Origin: Psettodes erumei
Taxonomy: Eukaryota; Chordata; Actinopteri; Pleuronectiformes; Psettodidae
Direction of reading: 5' to 3'
DNA: 64,000 nt
NCBI GenBank assembly: GCA_016785225.1
Contig: JAFBJZ010000422.1
Span: 5,200,001-5,264,000, forward strand
Under the pieces are notes generated by a model. The model was not told where the DNA came from, ran no database searches, and saw only the letters and a list, made by a program, of their open reading frames with translations. Positions 1-11,388 of the stretch are shown here, piece by piece (position 1 is the first letter of the stretch; each line of letters starts with the position of its first letter). Both the position numbers and the translations under genes were made by a program.

Positions 1-404
1 TGAAATCTGTGACTTCTGCATTCACAGGGAAAAAAACAACCTGATTTGAACAAATGCAATACTAAGGTTTCTGATAATAACAACAAAAGCCCCATTCATT
101 GAGACAAGAGTCGATTGAATAGGTCCATTGAAAAAGTAACAAATCAGAGGGTCAATTAAAGCAGCCTGAATGCAGTGGTCACTTGTGGACATCACATGAC
201 AAGAGGGACTGTTTTCAGTGCTTGTTGTGTGTTTAGATCAAGACACAAACACAAATGATGCATTTTTCCTTTGTCCTTGAGATTTTTACATTATTTGATG
301 TGTTTTAATGTAAGGAAGCAGGACATGCCCTTTGTCTCACAATATTGCAATATTACAGCAATGTTGGACCATTGGATTTCTCTCTATGATATTGTACGGC
401 CTTG

Positions 405-475
405 ATCTTACCTGTAAAGTGCCTTGAGATCATTTATGTTGTGTATAAGTATAATACAATTTGATATGATATTGT
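405..475 (+). repeat. Tail of an old retrotransposon-like repeat
   Basis: The phrase TGTAAAGTGCCTTGAGAT, followed by an AT-rich run, resembles the 3' end of a dispersed repeat common in teleost genomes (usually TAAAGYGCCTTGAGA followed by a tail like TATAAATAAAATTGAATTG). Only this short tail is recognisable. The assignment is from memory of the family and could not be searched. The rest of 1-950 holds no gene that I can support. Confidence 0.4.
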
Positions 476-949
476 ATATTATATGTATATTATCTTTTAC
501 TTGTCTGTATCCAGGGGCCCATTTTCTCATAATCCTCCCATGTCTACGGTACAACACTGTCTGAGTCATTGTCTTCTCTAATAGTGACTTGACAAAAAGT
601 AAGAAAAATAAGAATTTGACACTATAACAAATGACCACAACATAGAAAACGGTTAAGTTCTTAAAACTAGATTTTGACCCAAGGCCCAATGTTATAATTG
701 ATATTATACTATAGTGGCCATAAGTCAAATGTTTTAGAAAAAATGGTGCCAACTTGGTGCTTTCTGGGCCCGTGGGGGCCTCTCTGGTAGGAGCCCACCT
801 TTAGGTGGCTGTTCATCCGGCCCTGGTCCCATGAACTGGTATGAAATTGGTAGTCTGACAGCGAGCGTCTTGCGCCACCTCCGCCTGTTTATGCCCCTGC
901 GCTGTTGTTTGCAGATGTTCATTAGCATTTGGATATAACCCTCAGTCAG

Positions 950-1165
950 CCAGCTCCGCCTCCCGCGGTTTGATTGGGCACACTGTTACCGGAGCTGTCA
1001 GCCCTGCTCCAGGCAGCTTTCCCCTCCTCTTAGTCCAGTCTTCAGCTACGGACCGACGGGCAGACTGCGGCCGGCGGCGGGCGCTTTTGCCTTTTGTTAC
1101 TTAGATTGGAAAGCAGTTAGAAAAGACAGAGCCGCATCCATGCAATAGCACACTTTTTTTGGAAA
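950..1165 (+). promoter_or_regulatory. CpG-rich promoter and 5' UTR of the sestrin gene
   Basis: Base composition changes from AT-rich to GC-rich at about 950, with clustered CpG between 1040 and 1085 (for example GCGGCCGGCGGCGGGCGC). An inverted CCAAT box (GATTGGGC) lies near 971-978. No TATA box is obvious. The block ends at the first sestrin coding exon. A two-codon upstream ORF (ATG CAA TAG) begins at 1140, 26 bases before the chosen start, and could reduce translation of the main frame. The transcription start itself cannot be fixed from the sequence. Confidence 0.6.
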
Positions 1166-4100
1166 ATGATCATCTGCACGAATAAAATGGAGTACTCACT
1201 GAGAACCCAGTGCCAGCGAGTCCAGAAACAGGTACGTGAAAGCTGACAATACACCAAGGTGGAAAAACAGTTTCAACACAATTAAAGCTAGCGGCTAACT
1301 GAGTAGCCAGAGTAACGTTCATTCATTTGTCGAAGCCATTATTTCATATCAAAGGAAAGAAGCGGTGTCTTTACTAGCTCTTTGTTCAGCCATTTCTTGT
1401 AACTTTAATTGAAATATTCGGGCAGCGAATAACCGACGTGTAAGATAAAGGTTAAGGCGAATAGTTTTTTCAATCTCTCAACTTTTTTTTTTTTTATCAC
1501 AGTGTCAGTCAGTAACGTTACAGCGGCTGGAGTTAGCTAGCAAACAACCAAACTTATCCTCCAGCTAACGGTTTATCGAGTTGACGTACGACTATTAAAG
1601 CACAATTAAACACACACACTTGCACACAAAAGTTGATTTACCCGACTTATTTCGAGGTTGTGTGCTACCACATTTCCTCACCGTTAAGAAACAGTTCGTA
1701 GTTTCCATGCCCAGCCAGTAAAATGTCACGTAAAACCCGCAGCGTTTGGTCGTCGTTTTAACAAGCTAACGTTACGAAGCTACATTAACGTTAAGTTAAC
1801 TCCATATGAACAATTTGGTTAAAATCAACCATGTTTTTAAATGAACGCCACCGTGACTGCACTAACTGTGTAACTGGGCTTTTTTTGTTTCCCCCATGGG
1901 TGAAATGAATTCTTTCAGGTAACGTGCAGTTGCATTTAAGTGTTAAAACCCTCTTCTTTTGGCACAGTTTTAACGTTATAATGCGGTGGGGCTTGAGGTC
2001 GTTGCAGTGTGAGGAGACCGGCTGTAGGTGAGGATGACATCATCTGAGGATTTGAGAGAGATGTGTCTCAAGTAATGCAGTGCCCCTGTATTTAGTAATA
2101 AATAAGACAGAGGGGCTGGTGGTGGAGGACACAGCGCTGTATGTGTGTGTGATCTGCTGTAACTGACGGGGGTTGTTACGGGGCTCCTGCTCGCGCTCCT
2201 GCTAAATGTTAGCGACTTTTTATTGTGCTGTTTTGCTGGCTGAACTGGACTGCCAATCAAAGTTGTTTTTCTCCTCTGCTGCTGGCTTTTCCCTTTGCAA
2301 CAGAGGGGGGGCGCTGTCCCGAGTGCAGACCGAGAAGGCATGTTTGCTGCAGATTAGAGTCCAGAAATGGGAGCAAAACAAGAGAGGAATGCGAGCAGAT
2401 TCAAAACCCCTCTCCTCTGATTCTCTGGCTCACATTTGTGTCAATTTTTGCCATCGTCTCCCACCGTCTGCTGTTCATCTTTGTTGTCACTCAGTTGGCA
2501 TTTACTGCACTGTTTGACTACACAGTAGTCAGTAGCTGGTGACAAGCGATCAGTGTCTGTATTGAGGAAAATGTAGTTGCAGAGAAACACAACCCCGTAC
2601 CTGCACAATAGTGCCAAGGACTTGCACCTCAAAGCTGTCTGTTAAAATTAAGAACATATTTGGCAGGAGTTTGAGCATCACCAAATTTGAGCACCTGACT
2701 TTGATATCATAACCAACGCGGTCCTGCCTTGTTTGCGAACGAAATGAGTAATGAATGACCCTGTTTTCAGTAGAGGTCTTTCGTGACTGCACATCCTCCT
2801 TTCTCTACCTGCCTGCCATGTTTTCTGACAGGCCCAATCAGTCATCGGCTGGGCCCAGCTTTTGGTCTGTTCATTTCATCCTGCAGCAGTGTTTTGTTTG
2901 TCGTGTTGTATGTGCTGTCCTACCCAGCAGCCCCCCCCCGGGTTGCAGCAGGTTTGTTTTTTGCTACTCCCCGAGTTCAGGTTGCAGAGCCAAAATCGTC
3001 CCCAGCTGCTTGTCTTTCCGTTGGTTTGAGGGGGCAGTGCACGATAAGGATGGACCCCCTCCAGGCTCAATCGGAATGCAGATTGAATATCCTTCTCCTG
3101 TATCTGCAGCAGCCCCCCTCCTGCAGCCCACCAATATTGCCACACACATGTGCACACACTACATGCGTGTCTCAGCTGAAGCCAACACATTTACCCTCAG
3201 AAGACGGGCGGCATCATTTTCCTACTTCTTTGTGTGCCATCGTAGCCCCGCTCTCTCCTTCATATTCCTGCTCGTACAGTGCTGTTTTGTTTGTCAGCCT
3301 GCTATAAAGCCGGTCTTTGTTTCCTTTTTTACCTTTCCTCCCCTCTCTGACATCACCCCTGTTTTTCATTTAATCCCGGCCTCTTGCTCCTCTCTGATCA
3401 ATAAACAAATGACCTCTCCTATGTTGGGCAGGGACATATTTTTTTCAAACTTTTTTTCCTGTTCTTGAATGTCAAATGATCTGCACCTGTGAATTTGTGT
3501 TCACAACAGGCCCTCTGGTGAGTTGTTTTTCATCTTTTGCAGCCGGGCTGTAACTTCGTAATCATCTTGTGATTTGAATACAGCAGCTCCAATATCAACA
3601 TTACCGTCTAGCTTTTGTCAACCTCCAGTTTATTTTTGACTTGGAAAAAAAAATTGGCTCTCTTACAAAATGAGTTGCTGCTGGCTGTACTGCAAGCAGA
3701 ATGAATAGGTTTGTCTGCACAAAGCCTTAATGGTTTTGTGTTTTATGTGGTTTAGACTGTTTGCATCTATCTAAAACAATAATAAGCTTTACAGTATCAT
3801 ATACAGCTGCCTAGATATTAATGTGTTCCATTTTGCTTTATGTATCCACCCACATGTTTGTTACCATGCTTTTTTTTCCTGTGGGTGGACAGTAAGGAAT
3901 ATATTGCCTTATCAAAAGTACTGCTGTGTGCAGCTTTTGTGGCTTGTCTTCATCTAATAGAAAAAATGCAGTGTGGATGGGTAGTTGGGACAGTTTTGAC
4001 AAAGGGCGTCTGCCAAAACCTTGTATACTGATCACATATTGATTTAGTTCTGATGAAGATTAAGTAATATGGGATGAATAAGTTTTGTGGTAAAGTTGCT

Positions 4101-7100
4101 TCTCTAATTTCTAGTTTTAAAATCCTGGAAACATGACAATAAACAAATGTACAATAAGCATTGTGATAAACATACTGTATATTGTATTGAACAGGAGTTA
4201 AAGCTGAGCAAGGGTTGTGTTAAGGTGTCAGCATCGGCTGTTCAAACTGTAGGATGTGTCATTTCCTGCGGCGCGACTGCTCACGTCATCTGTAGTTCCT
4301 GTTTCAATTTGACTTTTGCTGTCAGATTTGTCCAGACATGTTTGTGAGATTACACAAAACACCAATTTCCTCTTTTATTGTGTGGTGCCAATAATGGGCA
4401 AATCCCATTTCTTCAGCCTGTACAAGAGTAAGTGTTTCACTTATTTTACTGTCCTCGTCACAGCTGTAGACCTGATGGTGGCTGAGGACTGAATAACTGG
4501 CACGACCATCCAGTGAGTTGAATCACGTATGTATTTTTCTCTCGATGAAGGCTGCCGTGTGTTTATCACCTGACTGTGGGGCACCGTGAAGCCCGTTGTG
4601 GGCAGTGGAGTCCCAGACGGTGTGGGCACACAGTTCCCCAGTCCTCTTACAGAAATAGCGTTTTGTCTTACTGTCTGAACAAGGAGCTCGAGCACAGACC
4701 TACTGGAGCGGGCCTTCTTTCAGGACAGTTAAGCAGGGTGAAAGCCAGTGTTGTACCCAGGTTAGTTGCCTCAAAAGCTTGTCTTTGATGTCCCACTTTG
4801 ATAAGGTTTTGTTAGCCACGCTGGGATCTTACTCATCTGACTTACTCAACTGCCTTCCTTACGCATTTCCATCCTGAAATTATTTCCATACATCTCAAGG
4901 GAGTCTGGTGCACGTCTGAAACCTAAAAGGCAAATTCATTTGTTTTAGAGCCACATTGCATGTGTTGGGCTGGGATCATGAAACATTTTGATTGTACTAG
5001 GACTGCAACTGATGAATGTTTTATATATTGATTCAGCTGACTGATTATTGCCACAGTTATGTCAGTAACTGGTCTAAAATGTCCCAAAAAAGTACAGTAT
5101 TTCCATCATTAGTTTCTGAAAGTGATAAATTTCTGTCAGCGGAATAACCAGTTAATCGACAAATTGTTTCAGCTCTAGATTCTATAAATCACAAAAAAGC
5201 ATGTTACTAGGCCAGCCTGTTAAATCAGCTGGCTGATATTACTGCCACATACATCTGCTGATTTGTAAAAAAATATGCTCAACCACAATGCCAAACATAT
5301 CTTTATGGTATTTTCTGAACTCTGCTGTTGCCACGACATACAATACTTGGTCCTGCAGAGATCCTCTTAAATGAAATGCACAGTACATATATTTTGTGCC
5401 ACGAAAATGTAAGGGATCTTTATCAGATGTATTAAAAATGATCTTCTCAGCATGTCATGATAACATTTCAACCTTTTAAAAATCAACTGATCAACTATAT
5501 CTCCCGAAAATAATCCAGTATCGGCTCAAGTCACTGTGAGCAGTTGTTTTTTTTTAACAGTTTCAGGTGGATCGTTCAACATCACATGAAAAAATAATGG
5601 GTTACTGTTGCAATCCTAGGTTATTCTGTAATGACAGATTTTAAGATCTTTGTACTGGAAGCATGTTTTCTGTATGTGTCGGCTGGTTAAACAGCCTTAT
5701 TCCTTGCTCGATGAAGCAGTAACCTAGATTCTGCAGTGCAGCATACTAATCAGTAGTTCTTGTGTTTGCAGACAGATACGTGTGTGAATGTGTTCTTGTC
5801 AATAGGTCTTTGACTGGCAGGCACCTGTTTGTGCTACACTCCCACTACACCATTTGCCATGTATGTTGACAGACGAGAGTGGGTCGGGGTCTGTGTCCGA
5901 GCCCGTTTCATTCACCGCCAACGCCCCTCGTCCACTCGCAGCTTTTTTTTATCCCTCTATTCCTCTCTGAGCTTTTTCTCTGTTGCATTATATAAACTAT
6001 GAGATTAGGGGAATGTAAACATCAGAATGAGACCGGAGCTTTGTTTAACACTGCAGTATGTTAACATGTCTTTTAAGATCTTAGCATGGACTCTATATAG
6101 GTCAAGAGGTGGAGCCTGTTTCAGGAGAAGGAGGAAGCCCACATCCACTGCAGGGAGAAGTGAAATATCACATGGAACTACCAGCCAGATAAACATGGGG
6201 CTGAATGCCAAAGGGCTATATGGGGCTACAATTAAGTAACAAGGCCTACTTGTCACTATTTCCTCCAACTGTCTGTGACATAAGATGATGTGTCTTTGAT
6301 TTGACAGGACAGCAACAATCCTAGACAGCAGTCTGTGCTGTTAAAAGAAGTCGTAGCCAGCGTTGGTACATTTCAAACTGCAGTGAACCATTTGGCTTTG
6401 ATCGGCACTGTGCACTCGGGTTTCACATACAGGGAAACCGAGTCCTCGCCCGTGGCCGAGCTCCCAAACACCTTTTCCTCGAGGTTTTTTGTGTGATGGT
6501 GAGAGGGGTAATAAATGGCGGTGCCAGTGAGCCAGCTTCCCTCTCCACACGATTCTGTTTCTTCTGTTTCTCTTGGCCTGTGTTTGTGTGTTTGGTCTCA
6601 TCCACTTTTTTGCTTCTGCTGAGCTTCCCTCTTTAAGGCCTCCAAAACCCGACTTTGACATTAGTTCCTTCATCTGTGGTTCCTCCCTGCATGTTAATCC
6701 CCTTTTTTCAAAAAATAACTTTAACTTTTCCCCCTGGTTTCAGCTGTGCATCCAGCTGGTTTTATTTCTTATTTTTATTTTTTTCTGCTTTGTTAACTTT
6801 CACTTCCACCAAAGTAAATACCTATTTAAATGCACACTTCCTCATCTACATTTTAATAATAATGTGGAAGAGTTGTATGAGTTGTATGCTGCAGCCAATG
6901 TGAGTTAGTATCTGTTGAGCTCCCAGCTGGGCGCTGCCTGTTGCCTGTTGCCTGTTTTATTCATAAAAAAAGTGGTGCTGGTATCACAGCATCACGGCTG
7001 CTTCTCTTTTCAAACTGCCTCTTTTCGGATGATTAGGAGGTTAGGAGCACAAGTACTGTCTGAGCCTATCATCACTGTAGACAATGAAGTCTGACCTTAT

Positions 7101-10100
7101 CTTGAGCCAACCTGGTTTGGCTACTAACTGTGTTCCAATAATTCCCCCAAAGCACAGACAGTCCTGCATTACTGTTTTAAAAAATAAATAAATAAAAAAA
7201 ATAAAAAAAAATTTATATATATATATATAAAATCGTATTAAATTTAAAAGGACGAATGTATATGCATGTGCAATATTTAGAGTGAAACCCTTCAAACACA
7301 ATACATCTTCATAATGTATTGTGTTTGTGTTTCATAATCATAAATCAAGAGTCACAAAACAAGTGAAGACATTGATCACTGTCGCTGTGGACACTTTGAC
7401 CATGTCTGGCTACTAGGATGGCAACTAGTATTTATTTTCTTTATTGTTTTGTCTGGAAAATGTCTGTCGCACAGTCTTTGGTATGATGCCTTTTAAACTT
7501 TTTTGTTTTAAATACAATAAACAAAACAATAAATGTATTCAATTTACAGTGATGTAACACAAAGGAAGCAGAAAAACTGCTCAGTTCCCCAAAAAAAAAA
7601 CAAAACAAAAAAAACCCATCAAATCCTTATCTGAGAAACTGGAAGCACCAAGTGCTCCTTATAGGTTTAAAAATTGATATTTATTCACCAAAAATGGTTT
7701 GAGGAGTCGGTTAATTGACTTTTGAGCTCCCGTTGCTCCTGGCTCAGCGTCACAGGCCACAAAAAACACGCTCAGCTTTTACTGCGCAACAAACAGCTCT
7801 TTGCCTTTACCATGAGTAACCAACCTTCTGCCCCCCTCTGTGTCCTGGTTCCTGTAGGTGATGGTCAACGGTGAGAATGAGCGAGTGTCACTCCTGTTCA
7901 TGAAGGCTCTGGTCAGCAGGGGGAGCGTGGACGCCGTGTCCCAACAGATGGCCTCTCACCCGCAGTACTTGGAGAGTTTCCTGCGCACACAGCACTACAT
8001 CCTGCACATGGACGGCCCCCTGCCGCTGCCCTACCGCCATTACATCGCCATCATGGTCAGTGACCAGGCTGCTCTTGTTGAGTGTGCAGGATCTCACCTG
8101 TCATTGTCCTACTGCACATGTAGCTAAACCAAAACACAGAATAGTTAGGGATCATACAAGATGCACAAGTTCTAATGTTTGAGAAATGTTGAGTCATTTC
8201 CCAGATCTGTCTGTTCAACTTTCTCTTCCCGTGACCTCCAGGCTGCAGCACGACATCACTGCAACTACCTAGTTTACCTGCACTCAGCTCAGTTTCTGAG
8301 GGTGGGCGGGGACCCTCTTTGGCTGCAGGGTTTGGAAGCAGCTCCAACTCGCCTTCGCCTCCTTGACCACATCAACAAGGTGCTGGCCCATCAGCCCTGG
8401 CTCACCGCCTGCTCGCACATTCAGGTACAGCAAAGCAAATCAAAATGTACTTTAACCATAACAACAGTTATTAAATGATCGCCAGTTATCACTTACAAAG
8501 AAACAGAATTATTTGTCTTTAGACCAATGACGATGCAGATAAATGAAATTTAAAAAAAACTCCTACAATTATACGTATGTGATTAAAATGTCATTTTTCT
8601 TCTCTTTGTTGTTAATTTGGTTTTATTTGTACTGTGAATTTTTATAGAAGTATTAGTTTTGGTTGAGGTGTGTCATTGGTCGGAGCTGTGTGAACCTGAG
8701 CTCTCGTCTCTGTTCCCCCAGACGCTGCTGAAGGCGGGCGAGCAGTGCTGGTCGCTGGCTGAGCTGGTGCAGGCCGTGGTGATCCTGGCCCACTGCCACG
8801 CCCTCTGCAGCTTTGTGTTTGGATGTGACACGGAGTCCGACTTTGTCCTTCTCTCTAAATCTCCTAACGGTACCCCACCGACCTTCTGCCCCTTTGATGC
8901 TGCCAACGGCAACGCCAACGTGCCTCAGTCGCTCGCCACTCCCTCTGAACACATAAGGCGACGAAGGGTAACAAATCAGACTATTATTTTATTGAAACAA
9001 ACATCACAAAGAATTTTCGTGCAAAATACAGTCTGTTTTGCAAATGGATTACTTCCTTCTTGCCTTTAATATTTGTAATGCTAAGAAACCTTCAAACTGA
9101 ATTTGCTTTGGTTCCTTTAATGCTGCGTCAATGCAGCAACCTTCTTAAATGGAAAACATGCTGTCAAAATGGACATGAAGGTTTATGTTTAATGTAATAC
9201 TACAATTTAGGTTCACCTCTGTTTGAAAGTATGACATGTATGAAGATACATTTATAGTTACAGAAAAGACTAAAACAAACCATAATTCATACTGCAGTGT
9301 GAAAATAGAGGGTTAATTCATACCATGATTTTTTTATCTCTGCATTAAATCTAAATTTACTTTGCATCACTTTGATTTGAAAGAGATCTTTGTGTAAATA
9401 TATGAGGATATCAGGAGATAATACATGTGCGATTATATTATTTCTTGCCACAGTATTAGTAGCTACTGCCAGTTCCTTAAAGGTTCATTTAACTTTGTCA
9501 CTGCTGTCGACAGTCTCTGGACTCCAGTTGTGACATGGTTTGTTTAAAAGAGAGGATTCAGAAGTCCCAGGAGGAGCGTGAGAAGAGAGAAGAGCGCCTC
9601 CTGCACACCCAGACACTCCAACAAACAGGTAACCAGACTTGGCAAATGATCAGAAATGCACAAACCAACACTAACCCTTAGATGTTCCCACTCACTCTCA
9701 ACGGTTATCGTGAGCGTTAAATTTAGTTCACACGGCGTGAAACCTGAGCAATTACAACTCACCAGTCACACTTATTGACACACTCTCACGATCCACATTG
9801 CTTTCATCGTCTCCTTTTTTAGACATGGAAGAAGAGGAGGAGATCATATGCTTTGCAGACCCATCACGTTTTATCACAGAACCTGACTTTTGCTATCAGG
9901 AGTTTGCCCGTAGGGAGGAGGACCACTTCCAAGTATTTAGAGTTCAGGTGAGTGCACTGAATTTCTGCATGTATCGTTAGCCGTTTAAATCTGTGATCTC
10001 GATATGTGTGTTAGACTGCAATCCGTCACCTTTGCGACCAAATGAATGCTTTACAACATGCATCACGATCTTAAAATTAACTCTTGGTTTATCTACAGCA

Positions 10101-11388
10101 ATCTGATCTAATCAGTAATCTAATATATGATATAATCCACTATCGCCTGCCTAGCCCTTATCAGGTTTGGTGTTTGAATGGCCCACTTCCAACCTGCATT
10201 AGTGCCACAGTCAGACACTTTGAGTAGACTTCCAAGTGGTCAGTGGCTGAATTAGGATGTAAATTAAGTGTCTGTGGTCAGGCAGCCCCAGACATAGCAG
10301 GTTAATCAATATTGAAATTGACATTTTACATATTTGTTTCACGTCCAAACAAATCCAAGTTCTACTCTAAGTGAATTCTTTGAGGGAATATTATAAGTAA
10401 TCATCGGAGTCAGAGGTCTGTTTATTCCCTTCTAAATTTGCTGTTGTGTGTGGGGGGTTTTTTTCCATTTAGATACACCTGAAAAGTGCACAGGGCTGGT
10501 TAGTTATATCAAGTTTCACCATGCAATTCTCTCTTCACACATCCTTATATGCAGAATGAGAGTGGAGCTTGACTTCTTACTGTTACATTACCAACGTGCC
10601 AGTATTCTGGTGGCCTGTTGTGTAGTGAAAACTGGTTATTTTTTTCACACCATTTTACTTCCTTGGGCATCTAAATACTATACAAATAAAAAAAAGAAAA
10701 ATGTTATCAATAATCCTTTGGTTGAAGAAGTTTGTAAATAGTGGACATGTTGCTGTTTGTATTGATTCTGCAGGACTATTCATGGGAGGACCATGGCTTC
10801 TCCTTAGTCAACAGATTGTATTCGGACATTGGGCACCTCTTGGATGACCGATTCAGGAGTGTGACCACCCTCCCCTCTTTGCACAGCCCCGACCTGAAGA
10901 GGGCGATCTGGAATTACATCCATTCTGTGTTAGGAATACGGTGAGACTACCGCTTGATTTTGTAACAGTAACACTACTTTTCTTCCCGTGCTTCAGTAAA
11001 TGAATGTGTGTTTGTGGTTACAGCTATGATGATTATGATTACGGTGAAGTGAACCAGTTGCTGGAGCGGGATTTGAAGCTGTACATCAAGGCTTTGGCCT
11101 GTTTTCCAGACGCCACCAAAACTCCAGTGTGTCCGCTGAGTTGGGCCGTGCTCAAAAATTCAGAAAGGGTTAGAGGGATTTTTACTGATCTTTATTGGAG
11201 GACAAGTATGATGTTTTGGACAAATAAGAGATATAACTAAATTAACACGTTAACCCTGGTCAACCCTTAGGATCAATTTTTCATTTTCTCTCCCTCAGAT
11301 ACATGTGAATCTGCTGATCATGGAGGCCCGGCTGCAGGCAGAGCTGCTATATGCTCTGAGAGCCATCACTCAGTACATGATCGCCTGA
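1166..11388 (+). CDS. Divergent sestrin (stress-induced mTORC1 inhibitor family), 9 coding exons, 444 aa
   Basis: Coding exons: 1166-1231, 7858-8055, 8242-8424, 8722-8967, 9514-9628, 9823-9947, 10774-10940, 11024-11168 and 11299-11388. All have GT-AG borders and phases that join in frame. Sestrins restrain mTORC1 through GATOR2 and have an alkylhydroperoxidase-like fold. Visible family motifs are HPQYLESFLRTQHY and DGPLPLPYRHYIAIM (exon 2), AAARHHCNYL (exon 3), WSLAELVQAVV (exon 4), DYSWEDHGFSLVNRLY (exon 7), YDDYDYGEVNQLLE (exon 8) and LLYALRAITQYM at the C-terminus. The redox residues aligned to SESN2 Cys125, Tyr127 and His132 are Cys95, Tyr97 and His102. The GATOR2-contact pair is Asp369-Asp370. 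Oddities: the loop before KRAIWNY is about 8 residues shorter than in SESN2, which removes its leucine-lid threonines, and the usual GPSxFIPEKE segment between exons 1 and 2 was not found. The protein mixes SESN1-like and SESN2-like residues, so no paralogue number is given. Exon 1 is the least certain part: it has an open frame, a good GTACGT donor and a CpG promoter, but a family-divergent peptide. Confidence 0.93.
4324..4343 (+). promoter_or_regulatory. Candidate p53 response element in sestrin intron 1
   Basis: The 20 bases AGATTTGTCCAGACATGTTT are two abutting p53 decamers (RRRCWWGYYY) with no spacer. The second is a perfect match. The first differs only at the core C, which is T here. 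That gives 19 of 20 consensus positions, though the mismatch hits a strongly preferred base. SESN1 and SESN2 are established p53 targets, so an intronic site fits the family. A lone perfect decamer, GGACATGCCC, also occurs at 321-330, upstream of the promoter. Confidence 0.4.
5001..5178 (+). repeat. Teleost interspersed repeat of the GACTGCAACT...CAGCTCTA type
   Basis: The segment starts GACTGCAACTGATGAATG, contains TCTAAAATG, GTTAATCGACAAATTGTTTCAGCTCTAG and GATTATT blocks, and ends in CAGCTCTAG. It matches the general form of a very common non-autonomous teleost element built around GATTAATCGATTA-like phrases. Related, more decayed copies are seen at 18765-19055 (opposite strand) and 59400-59654. 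Class assignment (hAT-like MITE or SINE-like) is uncertain. Confidence 0.55.
7178..7230. repeat. AT-rich simple repeat
   Basis: Runs of AAATAAATAAATAAAAAAA are followed by an (AT)n stretch. This is low-complexity DNA inside sestrin intron 1. Confidence 0.8.

Larger units (their letters stand above)
1232..7857 (+). other. Sestrin intron 1 (6.6 kb)
   Basis: The intron is bounded by donor GTACGT and acceptor CCTGTAG. It contains a candidate p53 response element (4324-4343), a teleost interspersed repeat (5001-5178), a (TA)n stretch near 7214-7228 and several A- or T-rich runs. Open frames of up to 237 codons occur, but they are compositionally biased and resemble no known protein. I looked for a short exon encoding the conserved FIPEKE-like sestrin segment and did not find one, although a small divergent exon could be missed by eye. 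Confidence 0.8.

Noticed and set aside
2755..3468. 237-codon plus-strand open frame in sestrin intron 1
   Set aside because: It is Cys/Ser/Phe/Pro-rich, pyrimidine-biased, matches no family I know, lies within an intron, and overlaps several similar frames on both strands.
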